A stretch of 6,433 bases of DNA from an uncultured Arcanobacterium sp. (GCF_947253055.1 NZ_CAMXYE010000077.1:1-6433), one strand, 5' to 3'; positions 1-6,248 are shown, counted from the first letter of the stretch. Numbers and translations are program-made. The notes: a model not told the origin generated them from the letters alone.

Positions 1-1109
1 AAGAGCGCTTAGAAAATCTCGGCTTGCGCGTGTACCTACACTACACAATTCCCGGTTACCCGACCGATGCCGCGCAAGTAGTATCCGAAGCGGGATTTGG
101 AAAGAATGAATACATCGAAACGAGCCGCAATTTAGTGGTGGTGACGGCGCCCGGGCCGGGATCCGGAAAATTGGCAACTTGCCTCTCCCAGATTTACCAC
201 GATTTTCAGCTCAATATTCCGGCGGGATACGCAAAATTTGAAACCTTCCCGATTTGGAATCTGCCGCTCGACCATCCGGTAAATGTAGCTTATGAAGCAG
301 CCACTGCCGATCTAGATGATGTGAACTTAATTGATCCTTTCCATCTGGCTAATTACGGTAAACAAGTAGTGAGTTATAACCGCGATGTGGAAGTATTCCC
401 ACTATTGGTATCGCTTTTAATTCAACTTTCCGGAGCTTCGCCCTATCATTCCCCTACCGATATGGGCGTAAATATGGCCGGAATGTGTATTTCTGATGAC
501 GCCGTCTGCCGCGAAGCAGCAGAGCAAGAGATTATCCGCCGTTATTATCACGCTCTAGTAGATGAAAAGCTGACGGGAGCAAAACCCACAGTTTCACAGC
601 GAGTGCGGCTAATTATGAGCAAGCTGAAATTGGGGGTAGATATTCGGCGCGTAATCCCGGCCGCCTTGGCAAAGGCCGCGGAGAGCGGCGGCCCCGCTTC
701 TGCTATTGAGCTGCACGATGGGCGCCTGGTGACGGGTAAGACTTCTCCACTTTTGGGATGCTCCGCTGCGATGCTACTGAATGCCTTAAAAGAACTAGCC
801 GGCATCGATGATTCGCTGCAACTGCTCTCTCCCGAGTCTATTTTGCCGATTCAGACTCTAAAGACGCAGCATCTCGGTTCAAAAAATCCGCGCCTGCACA
901 CTGACGAAGTATTAATTGCGCTCTCCGTATCCGCAGGCACTTCTGAAGCAGCTCGCAAAGCACTGGCGCAACTAGCGAATCTGCGCGGCTGCGATGTGCA
1001 TACTACGACTATTTTAGGGTCGGTAGATGAAGGAATTTTCCGGAGCCTAGGTTGCCTAGTTACCTCCGAGCCGAAGTTCCAGAATAAAGGCCTCTACTGG
1101 CGGCGCTAG
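1..1109 (+). CDS. DUF1846 (UPF0371) family protein, 5'-truncated
   Basis: The frame is open from the left edge; the first full codon is at base 3 and TAG is at 1107-1109. The TTG at 24-26 is only the first possible start inside the window: the codons before it read ERLENLG, which fits the family just ahead of its GYPTD segment, so the true start lies outside. 368 residues are visible; from memory family members are about 490-500 residues, so roughly the first quarter is missing. Counting TTG as residue 1, family landmarks are GYPTD (11-15), the glycine-rich loop TAPGPGSGK (41-49), KFETFPIWNLP (71-81), EAATADLDDVN (91-101), IDPFHL (103-108), SPTDMGVNMAG (143-153), and the C-terminal stretch from LHTDEVLIALSVSAG (291-305) to CDVHTTTILGSVDE (323-336). 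The loop resembles a P-loop but lacks an exact Walker A spacing. The family is widespread in Gram-positive bacteria and its biochemical role is, to my knowledge, not established. The gene converges on dhaM, so no operon link is shown. Confidence 0.93.
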   Translation, partial: ERLENLGLRVYLHYTIPGYPTDAAQVVSEAGFGKNEYIETSRNLVVVTAPGPGSGKLATCLSQIYHDFQLNIPAGYAKFETFPIWNLPLDHPVNVAYEAATADLDDVNLIDPFHLANYGKQVVSYNRDVEVFPLLVSLLIQLSGASPYHSPTDMGVNMAGMCISDDAVCREAAEQEIIRRYYHALVDEKLTGAKPTVSQRVRLIMSKLKLGVDIRRVIPAALAKAAESGGPASAIELHDGRLVTGKTSPLLGCSAAMLLNALKELAGIDDSLQLLSPESILPIQTLKTQHLGSKNPRLHTDEVLIALSVSAGTSEAARKALAQLANLRGCDVHTTTILGSVDEGIFRSLGCLVTSEPKFQNKGLYWRR

Positions 1110-1110
1110 A

Positions 1111-1150
1111 ATTTATAAGCGTTTATACGCATTTATAAGTGTTTATAAGC
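1111..1150. repeat. Four-copy 10-bp tandem array in convergent intergenic gap
   Basis: Four head-to-tail decamers follow the shape RTTTATAAGY: ATTTATAAGC (1111-1120), GTTTATACGC (1121-1130), ATTTATAAGT (1131-1140) and GTTTATAAGC (1141-1150). It begins one base after the DUF1846 stop codon. The period is close to one helical turn. Three copies carry the self-complementary TTATAA, and the second junction gives GCGT-TTAT-ACGC, so small hairpins can form on either strand. No U-tract follows on either side, so I do not call it an intrinsic terminator. Confidence 0.85.
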
Positions 1151-1229
1151 GCAAATACTGGGAAGAAAATTTTCTAGATTCAAGCAAATATCTGGATACG
1201 AGGCTCTACCCTGCGTATAGAAAACTACT

Positions 1230-1267
1230 CTACATATAAAGATTTACCCTACATATAAGGATTCACC
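1230..1267. repeat. Two-copy 19-bp direct repeat beside the dhaM stop
   Basis: CTACATATAAAGATTTACC (1230-1248) is followed directly by CTACATATAAGGATTCACC (1249-1267), with 17 of 19 bases identical. The second copy ends exactly at the dhaM stop codon (1268-1270), so the repeat is the first transcribed sequence after dhaM on the minus strand. Its role is unknown. Between this repeat and the decamer array lies a 12-bp self-complementary AGAAAATTTTCT (1164-1175). No convincing terminator for either convergent gene was found in 1110-1267. Confidence 0.75.
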
Positions 1268-2038
1268 CTAGATGCAGGGCGGCGGCATTATCCAGCTATT
1301 GGCGAGAAGAGCAGCTATTTTCTCTGCTGTTTCTTTCTGCGCAGCAGGGGCACTAATAAGCACTTCTTCTCCCCCTTTTATCCCTAAGCTCATAAGCTGT
1401 AAAGCTGATTCGGCATCTTCTCCGTTGATATAAATATCTCCACCAGCTGCGATAGCCATATCAGCTATTTTGGCGGCAGGGCGAGCGTGCATACCAGCTA
1501 TATCCTTTACTACTGCCCGCAATTCATACCGATCAGCTGCTGGCGCAGTAACAGAAGGAGAATTCTGCAGAGCTGGGCTCACGGAGTCGGAGGCAAACTT
1601 TCCTTCTGCCGAAGACTTTGCTGCCGCCGCGAGCGCATTGGCGGGCAGAAAAACTTGGATACTTTCCCGCGCTTGCTCTGCACACTCTGCTAAAGATTTT
1701 CCTCCTTGCGCAGCCACAGCCGCAGCCACCGCTCCTTCTATAAACGGAGCTTCCGCTAGTTGTACTTGATCATCGCCCAGAATATCGAGTAAAGATTCTC
1801 CGCTCAATTTAGACGAGCCGAGATCGGCAAAGAGAAGCACCGCAAATCCCTTCTGCCGCTGGGCTGTTACAGTTGCTTCTAAGCGCGAAAAATCTGTGCC
1901 TAAATCTCCTGCCGCAGTGCCGCCCACCGGAATAATAGCCACATCATTTGCCATTTGTTTAGCTAAATCTGCCAGCCCTTGCGCAAGCTGCGCAGAATGC
2001 GAAATTAAAACTAAAGAAACTGAGATAGAAGATTTCAC
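1268..2038 (-). CDS. dhaM: DhaM, phosphocarrier subunit of PTS-dependent dihydroxyacetone kinase (EIIA-HPr)
   Basis: This cytoplasmic 256-residue protein would receive phosphate from PEP via enzyme I (encoded elsewhere) and pass it to ADP bound on DhaL. Residues 5-125 are the mannose-type EIIA domain: ISHS with phospho-acceptor His14, GTDF (47-50), ADLGSSKLSGE (71-81) and APFIEG (97-102), matching the E. coli DhaM landmarks SHS, MDMGSALLSAE and APLVEG. Residues about 127-170 form an Ala/Ser/Pro-rich linker. Residues 171-248 are an HPr domain with GMHARPAAK (active His184) and SALQLMSLG (211-219); Ser211 aligns with the regulatory Ser46 of Gram-positive HPr. The enzyme I-like third domain of E. 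coli DhaM (about 470 residues) is absent; the two-domain form is, to my recollection, usual in actinobacteria. The start is GTG at 2038-2036, chosen because AGAAAGGA (2054-2047) lies 8 nt upstream and the EIIA domain begins at once. It is last in the dhaKLM operon, ending in TAG. Confidence 0.95.
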   Translation of the reverse strand: MKSSISVSLVLISHSAQLAQGLADLAKQMANDVAIIPVGGTAAGDLGTDFSRLEATVTAQRQKGFAVLLFADLGSSKLSGESLLDILGDDQVQLAEAPFIEGAVAAAVAAQGGKSLAECAEQARESIQVFLPANALAAAAKSSAEGKFASDSVSPALQNSPSVTAPAADRYELRAVVKDIAGMHARPAAKIADMAIAAGGDIYINGEDAESALQLMSLGIKGGEEVLISAPAAQKETAEKIAALLANSWIMPPPCI

Positions 2039-2046
2039 CGTAATAA

Positions 2047-2054
2047 TCCTTTCT
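2047..2054 (-). promoter_or_regulatory. Ribosome binding site of dhaM
   Basis: On the minus strand AGAAAGGA ends 8 nt before the GTG at 2038. It decides the non-ATG start of dhaM, and it lies 25 nt beyond the hairpin over the dhaL stop, so it is outside that stem. Confidence 0.75.
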
Positions 2055-2079
2055 TCTGCCTACCCATCACTAGCATCTA

Positions 2080-2098
2080 ATGCGCATCTAATGCGCAT
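2080..2098 (-). promoter_or_regulatory. Intercistronic hairpin with the dhaL stop codon in its loop
   Basis: The minus strand reads ATGCGCAT-TAG-ATGCGCAT. The two arms (2098-2091 and 2087-2080) are each self-complementary and pair with each other as a perfect 8-bp stem, with a 3-nt loop that is exactly the dhaL stop codon (2090-2088). It comes from an 11-bp tandem repeat GCATCTAATGC (2073-2083, 2084-2094, plus a partial third copy 2095-2100). No U-run follows, so it is not a terminator. It could affect termination at dhaL, mRNA stability, or how much DhaM is made relative to DhaL. The structure is seen in the sequence; the function is inferred. Confidence 0.5.
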
Positions 2099-2756
2099 CT
2101 TCTACGTGATTCGCTTGATCTGCTTGAGCCGCCTGCGCCGCTTGGGCTGCCGCCGCTAGAATATAGGCACTCGATACTGCTCCGGGATCTAAATGCCCGA
2201 TAGAGCGCTCTCCTAGATAAGAAGCACGCCCTTTCCGAGCGCACATATCCGCCGTAGCTGCCGCGCCTTTAGCGGCTCCGGCAGCTGCCGCTTCCCATAT
2301 TTTGCAGGGATCTATCTGCGCAGCTGCTTGCGCCGCAACCAAAGCAGCACTCCACGCATCTACCATAGTTTTTTCTCCGGGCACTGCTTTGCCCCGCTCC
2401 TGAATTCCCGTCAATGCTGCCTGCAATATCTGCAGAGAATCAGCTGCACTCAATTGCGGAGAATCCACAGCGGTAGCGGCTTTGGCCGCCCGTAAAAATG
2501 CAGTTCCCAGCAGAGGTCCAGATGCTCCACCTACCGTAGAGAGCAAAGTCTGGGCAGCAAACTTAAATACTTCAGCAGGAGTACTAAAGGTAGAATCCAT
2601 TAATCCAGCTGCTACAGCTTGAAAACCGCGATCGAGATTTTCCCCGTGGTCACCGTCGCCAATTACTCGATCTAGCTCTATAAGCTCATCCCGATGTTCA
2701 TTTATGATTTTTGCGCTGAGCTGCAACCACTCTTTTGCCCATTTCACATCCAGCAT
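2088..2756 (-). CDS. dhaL: DhaL, ADP/ATP-binding subunit of PTS-dependent dihydroxyacetone kinase
   Basis: This 222-residue cytoplasmic subunit carries the nucleotide that is rephosphorylated by DhaM and gives its phosphate to dihydroxyacetone on DhaK. The Mg-nucleotide motif is LDRVIGDGDHGEN (28-40); Asp29, Asp34 and Asp36 match the three metal-binding aspartates of E. coli DhaL. Further family blocks are STVGGASGPLLGTAF (73-87), GEKTMVDAW (127-135) and RKGRASYLGERSIGHLDPGA (174-193). Length is usual for the family. The frame is open upstream for 24 more codons inside dhaK, but those have no homology; the ATG at 2756-2754 is preferred because GGAAAGGG (2771-2764) lies 7 nt before it and the domain starts there. 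The start lies 1 nt after the dhaK stop (TGA-A-ATG), which suggests translational coupling. The C-terminus (about 201-222) is Ala/Gln-rich and low in complexity, encoded by imperfect repeats. It ends with TAG inside a hairpin loop. Confidence 0.96.
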   Translation of the reverse strand: MLDVKWAKEWLQLSAKIINEHRDELIELDRVIGDGDHGENLDRGFQAVAAGLMDSTFSTPAEVFKFAAQTLLSTVGGASGPLLGTAFLRAAKAATAVDSPQLSAADSLQILQAALTGIQERGKAVPGEKTMVDAWSAALVAAQAAAQIDPCKIWEAAAAGAAKGAAATADMCARKGRASYLGERSIGHLDPGAVSSAYILAAAAQAAQAAQADQANHVEDAH

Positions 2757-2757
2757 T

Positions 2758-3759
2758 TCACATCCCTTTCCGATAAGCGGGAGTGCACACCGGCGCCTGG
2801 AACAGCTCGCACATTTTCGCATCCGCACGCAGTAGAGTGAGCGAAACTCCTTGCATTTCCAAGCTAGTGACGTACGATCCCACTAAGGAATCTACTATTT
2901 TTATATCCGCGCTCTGCAAACGTTCCGCTAAGCGTCTATAAACTATATAGAGCTCAGAAAGCGGGGTACCGCCCATCCCATTAACTAAAGCAATTACTTG
3001 CTCACCCGCTCGCAAATTCAAATCCTCAATAACGGGATCTAGTAACTGATCAGTAAGGTCGTCGGCATTAGTAAAGGGAATTCTCCGCCGCCCTGGTTCG
3101 CCATGAATTCCAATCCCAATTTCCACTTCCGTTGCCGGGAGATCAAAAGAAGGTTTCCCCACATGCGGCACGGTACAGGGGCTAAGCGCTACACCTAGCG
3201 AACGCACATTGGCAATTACCGCATTGGCTAAATCTTTCACCTCTGCTAGAGATGCTCCCGCCTCACTGGCCGCGCCCACAATTTTCTCTACTAGCAGTGT
3301 GCCCGCTACGCCTCTGCGCCCAGCTGTGTAGAGAGAATCTTCTACTGCCACATCGTCGTTGACTACCACGGTAGCTACTTCAATATCTTCCATTTCAGCC
3401 AATTCGGCGGCAGTAGCAAAATTCAGCACGTCGCCCGTATAGTTCTTAACGATATAGAGCACACCCGCCCCACCGTCTACTGCTTGAGTAGCCGCCAAAA
3501 TTGGATCAGGAGTAGGAGAAGTAAATACCGGGCCGGCGACGGCGGCGTCTAACATCCCGTAGCCCACAAAACCGCTGTGTAGAGGTTCGTGGCCAGATCC
3601 CCCTCCGGAAACTAAGGCCACTTTCCCCGGCGTCTTCTTTTCTTTCCTCAATACGTAGTGCAGCTGCTGATTTACTTCTACTTCTTGAGCATGGGCGCTG
3701 GCAAATCCAGCTAAGGATTCGGCAACTACTTTATGCGGATCATTAATAAGCTTTTTCAT
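2758..3759 (-). CDS. dhaK: DhaK, dihydroxyacetone-binding subunit of PTS-dependent dihydroxyacetone kinase
   Basis: This 333-residue cytoplasmic subunit binds dihydroxyacetone covalently and presents it for phosphorylation to dihydroxyacetone phosphate. The key residues of E. coli DhaK can be placed: His57 in SGGGSGHEP (51-59, E. coli His56), Asp110 in NYTGDVLNF (106-114, E. coli Asp109), and the substrate-binding His219 in GIGIHGEPG (215-223, E. coli His218). NDD (134-136), GRRGVAGT (148-155) and LVNGMGGTPLSELY (258-271) also fit the family. The protein is full length and lacks the fused C-terminal DhaL domain of ATP-dependent kinases, consistent with the separate dhaL that follows. The start is ATG at 3759-3757 with a modest AGGT about 7 nt upstream; the N-terminus MKKLINDP is typical. 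It is first in dhaKLM. Its upstream neighbour on the same strand is cut off by a strong terminator, so it should have its own promoter. No DhaR/DhaS-type regulator is present. Confidence 0.97.
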   Translation of the reverse strand: MKKLINDPHKVVAESLAGFASAHAQEVEVNQQLHYVLRKEKKTPGKVALVSGGGSGHEPLHSGFVGYGMLDAAVAGPVFTSPTPDPILAATQAVDGGAGVLYIVKNYTGDVLNFATAAELAEMEDIEVATVVVNDDVAVEDSLYTAGRRGVAGTLLVEKIVGAASEAGASLAEVKDLANAVIANVRSLGVALSPCTVPHVGKPSFDLPATEVEIGIGIHGEPGRRRIPFTNADDLTDQLLDPVIEDLNLRAGEQVIALVNGMGGTPLSELYIVYRRLAERLQSADIKIVDSLVGSYVTSLEMQGVSLTLLRADAKMCELFQAPVCTPAYRKGM

Positions 3760-3783
3760 CGGACTACCTAGTACTTAAATATC

Positions 3784-3804
3784 TATGCTGTAGCACACAT
3801 TTTA
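3784..3804 (-). promoter_or_regulatory. Possible dhaK promoter -10 with overlapping small palindrome
   Basis: dhaK needs a promoter in the gap after the terminator. On the minus strand TAAAAT (3804-3799) is one base from the -10 consensus and would place a transcript start near 3792, about 30 nt before dhaK. No good -35 is seen 16-18 nt upstream. The palindrome TGCT-AC-AGCA (3795-3786) would overlap the transcript start, where a repressor could bind. This is a weak pattern call. Confidence 0.25.
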
Positions 3805-3833
3805 CTACCTTAGATAAGGGAGGGGGAGATGTA

Positions 3834-3871
3834 AAAAGCGGGAGCTGGTATCTACCCAAGCTCCCGCTTTT
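3834..3871 (-). terminator. Rho-independent terminator after the MFS gene
   Basis: The arms AAAAGCGGGAGCT (3834-3846) and AGCTCCCGCTTTT (3859-3871) pair perfectly over 13 bp around a 12-nt loop. Read on the minus strand, the stem is GC-rich at its centre and ends in a run of five T (3837-3833 complemented, partly within the stem). It starts 42 nt past the TAA stop of the MFS transporter gene, so it ends the phosphodiesterase-MFS transcript before dhaK. Confidence 0.9.
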
Positions 3872-3913
3872 ACCTACAGATAATCTGCTTAATTAGTTTT
3901 CAATAAAGCGATT

Positions 3914-5329
3914 TTATTCCGCCTTATCTTCGCCAGCTGCTTCTGCCGCATTTGCGGCTGCTGCAGCTGCCTCTTCTGCCGCTGCTGCCACACCCGGAGC
4001 AGCTGCTGGCGCATCTGCCTGCGTATTTTCTTTGGCCGAAATACGCGCATTGATTCTATCCAGCAAGAAGGCACAAACCGCTCCTACCAGCGCCACAATC
4101 AGCGTGATAAGGAAGATTATCTTGTATCCCACTTCTGGATTATCGCGATGCGCTTCCACGATACCAGCGGTAGTCGGATTGCCCCAGAAAATCGAAGCGT
4201 AGACCAAGAGGGAACCAACTGCCATTGCCGAGCCGTTGATTTCTTCCGGCAAGTGCAGCTCCGCAATCGGAGCTAAAATTACCGACTTCCCTAGGAAAGT
4301 ACCGAAAGCCATTACGATCAGCAGCCCCATCGCCAACCAGATATTTCCGGCAGGCAGCACGTAGATAAGACCCACGCCAAGGGCGATTACGCTGAGCGCC
4401 AAGCCCATCATGCGGGTGGAAGACTTAAATACGTAATCAGCCACTAAGCCAGATACCAGGCCAGCAAAAATACCTACTAAGCCGGTATTGAAAATACCGA
4501 AGGCACCTGCCTGCGCGGGCGTAGCTTTAAATACCAAAATCAGGTACGGAGCAGAGCAGTAAATTAGGTTTACGTAGCACCAATAGACACAAAGTCCGGC
4601 AATACCAGCTAACCAAACCCGCGGAATGAGCAGTACCCGCAGCAGGCCTTTCAAAGCGGCGATATTATCGGATTCACCTGGCTTTTCACCTTTCGCAGTG
4701 GCATTCTTTGGCACAAAGCGCAGCAGGCAGAAAAGCAATGGAATAATTATCAAGGTGTAGCAAACACCCATAATACGCATTACGGTGTCGGCGTGCTCCG
4801 AAAAAGCTGCTAGCAAGCCCACCACGATTAGATTCATTAGGAATTCGGCTGCACGGCGAATCGACTCCAGAAGTCCCATAGCCAAGCCGCGCCCTTTTGT
4901 ATCAGAATCCTGCGACATGAAGGAAACGCCGTTTACCACTGCTGGCCAGCCAATCGCATCCCAGACTCCCCAGGATATGGCCATTGCAATCATTATGTTG
5001 AAGTCAAGATTTGGCACTAAATACAGCACTAATGCGGTGCCCATCCGCCACACAGACCAAGCGATCAGAATAGAGCGAATAGTGAAACGGTTATTTACCC
5101 AACCACCAGGCACATAAAGAAACATTGCTATGCCTAGCCAGCCCATGAGGATACCGAACTGATCGATACCAATCCCTAAGGCGGAGGTGAGCGGCACCAT
5201 CAAGGAGCCTTTGAAAGCCTCAAAGGCGGAATAGGTGAGCTGCCCAGCCATGACTATCGTCAAGAAACCGCCTACGCGACCGGGGCGTAAAAATACCGGC
5301 AGCTTTGCGAATCTACTTTGTTTTTCCAT
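3914..5329 (-). CDS. MFS transporter, 12 membrane segments, substrate unknown (possibly glycerophosphodiester or glycerol phosphate)
   Basis: This 471-residue inner-membrane carrier shows about twelve hydrophobic segments: roughly 20-40, 57-80, 84-105, 110-135, 162-178, 184-205, then after a charged loop (206-230) 236-266, 272-298, 308-325, 329-357, 367-390 and 402-424. The 6+6 layout with a central cytoplasmic loop is typical of the major facilitator superfamily. Residues 73-82 (VPGGWVNNRF) and 143-159 (DTKGRGLAMGLLESIRR) sit where the loop 2-3 and loop 4-5 motifs of MFS carriers lie. The tail from 431 on is a 41-residue acidic, Ala-rich stretch (21 Ala, 8 Asp/Glu). The start is ATG at 5329-5327 with GGAAAG 5 nt upstream. 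It lies 25 nt after the phosphodiesterase gene, so the two are co-transcribed; the neighbour suggests import of glycerophosphodiesters, glycerol 3-phosphate or a related C3 compound, but no substrate residues are recognised. It ends with TAA before a strong terminator. Confidence 0.93.
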   Translation of the reverse strand: MEKQSRFAKLPVFLRPGRVGGFLTIVMAGQLTYSAFEAFKGSLMVPLTSALGIGIDQFGILMGWLGIAMFLYVPGGWVNNRFTIRSILIAWSVWRMGTALVLYLVPNLDFNIMIAMAISWGVWDAIGWPAVVNGVSFMSQDSDTKGRGLAMGLLESIRRAAEFLMNLIVVGLLAAFSEHADTVMRIMGVCYTLIIIPLLFCLLRFVPKNATAKGEKPGESDNIAALKGLLRVLLIPRVWLAGIAGLCVYWCYVNLIYCSAPYLILVFKATPAQAGAFGIFNTGLVGIFAGLVSGLVADYVFKSSTRMMGLALSVIALGVGLIYVLPAGNIWLAMGLLIVMAFGTFLGKSVILAPIAELHLPEEINGSAMAVGSLLVYASIFWGNPTTAGIVEAHRDNPEVGYKIIFLITLIVALVGAVCAFLLDRINARISAKENTQADAPAAAPGVAAAAEEAAAAAANAAEAAGEDKAE

Positions 5330-5354
5330 ATATTCTTTCCAATTCTGTATCTAG

Positions 5355-6110
5355 CTACTTTTCACTTTCGGCGCCGGTAATACCCATCAGAGTATTGGCC
5401 ACATTAGAGATGATTCCCTCAACTCCCCAATTGGCGAGTTGATTTGCGCGGCCGGGATCATCTACCGTCCAAACATTGATGCCGAAGCCAGCTTGATGAA
5501 TTTCCTTCACTCGCTCTGCCGTCAAGAAATTATCCTCCGGATGCAGGTAATCAGCTCCCACTAATTCCAGCATAGACTTCCAGTCGTCATAAAGAGCGAC
5601 TGTTTCATAGAGGCAGCCGACTGGCAATTTCGGAGCGCGCTGCTTAAAGATATGCAGCAATACGTGATTAAAAGAAGAAATAATGACCTTGCGAGCGGGG
5701 TTGAGCTCCTCCAGCTCCGCAATGATATTGTCAATTAGCCGCAGCGTCTCTTTTTTGCCTTGCTCATTCGACTTGATCTCGATATTGGCATTTAACCCTT
5801 TTTCGTTCATAAACTGCACCAATTGCCGCAGAGTCGGCACTGGCTCGCCAGCAAATTGTGGACTAAACCAAGATCCTGCATCTAGCTGCAGCAGATCAGC
5901 CGCAGTTAAATCGTAGTAACTTCCTGCCCGATTTGTAGTGCGGTCTAAAGAAGTATCATGAATGATTATCGGAGTGCCATCTCCTAATGCATCCACATCT
6001 GTTTCAATCCAGTTGATTCCGTTATCCAAGGCAGCTTGGAAAGCACTGATAGTGTTTTCTGGCGCAAGCGTATTCAATCCACGATGTGCCATTAAAGTAC
6101 AGCCTGCCAT
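5355..6110 (-). CDS. ugpQ: Glycerophosphodiester phosphodiesterase, UgpQ-like, cytoplasmic
   Basis: This 251-residue enzyme would hydrolyse glycerophosphodiesters to sn-glycerol 3-phosphate and an alcohol, with a divalent metal. The GDPD TIM-barrel signature is complete: AHRG (8-11, His9 and Arg10), APENT (16-20, Glu18), IETDVD (35-40, metal ligands Glu36 and Asp38), IIHDTSLDRTTN (49-60, second catalytic His51) and NIEIK (109-113, Glu111, Lys113). DAGSWFSPQFAGEP (77-90) closely matches E. coli UgpQ (DAGSWYSKAFKGEP), as do the length and the C-terminal INVWTVDDP (211-219) and WGVEGIISN (228-236). There is no signal peptide, unlike periplasmic GlpQ, so the substrate must be taken up first, which fits the MFS gene 25 nt downstream. 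The start is ATG at 6110-6108 with a strong AAAGGAG 5 nt upstream; the later Met7 has no such site. It is the first gene of its transcript and ends with TAG. The ugp-type ABC transporter is not in the window. Confidence 0.95.
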   Translation of the reverse strand: MAGCTLMAHRGLNTLAPENTISAFQAALDNGINWIETDVDALGDGTPIIIHDTSLDRTTNRAGSYYDLTAADLLQLDAGSWFSPQFAGEPVPTLRQLVQFMNEKGLNANIEIKSNEQGKKETLRLIDNIIAELEELNPARKVIISSFNHVLLHIFKQRAPKLPVGCLYETVALYDDWKSMLELVGADYLHPEDNFLTAERVKEIHQAGFGINVWTVDDPGRANQLANWGVEGIISNVANTLMGITGAESEK

Positions 6111-6115
6111 TTTCT

Positions 6116-6122
6116 CTCCTTT
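6116..6122 (-). promoter_or_regulatory. Ribosome binding site of the phosphodiesterase gene
   Basis: AAAGGAG on the minus strand, 5 nt before the ATG at 6110, is the best Shine-Dalgarno match in the window. It settles the start against the alternative Met at residue 7. Confidence 0.85.
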
Positions 6123-6234
6123 CTTTGCTCACTCGATTTACCGCCAGTACTTCTTTGCACGCTCGTGTGGTAAATCAGCAACAATTATTAATAGTAAGGT
6201 ATTCCTTAAGCAGCTCCACATTTTCTTCTCACAA

Positions 6235-6248
6235 TGCACATATGTGCA
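6235..6248. promoter_or_regulatory. 14-bp perfect palindrome, candidate operator
   Basis: TGCACATATGTGCA is fully self-complementary with no spacer, 125 bp upstream of the phosphodiesterase start and next to the AT-rich presumed promoter zone. The size and symmetry suit a dimeric helix-turn-helix regulator. No regulator is known from this window, so the operator role is inferred. Confidence 0.4.

Noticed and set aside
24..26. TTG as the real start of the DUF1846 gene
   Set aside because: Codons before it continue the family sequence in frame to the window edge, and the family needs over 100 more N-terminal residues.
1123..1131. TTATACGCA as a DnaA box, and TTATCCATA near 6265
   Set aside because: Each has one mismatch to TTWTNCACA, they stand alone, and the first is explained by the decamer array; there is no origin context.
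1173..1196. Hairpin TCTAGAT/ATCTGGA as terminator for the convergent genes
   Set aside because: It is AT-rich, needs a G-U pair on the plus strand and has a mismatch on the minus strand, with no adjoining T-run on the plus side.
1470..1769. Plus-strand open frames across dhaM
   Set aside because: They are antisense shadows of an alanine-rich gene, with no family likeness and no ribosome binding site.
2757..2828. Extension of dhaL upstream by 24 codons into dhaK
   Set aside because: The extra residues (Arg/Cys-rich) have no likeness to DhaL, overlap dhaK coding sequence, and a good Shine-Dalgarno site precedes the ATG at 2756.
4785..5117. 110-codon plus-strand open frame within the MFS gene
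   Set aside because: It is antisense to conserved membrane segments and has no recognisable protein features.
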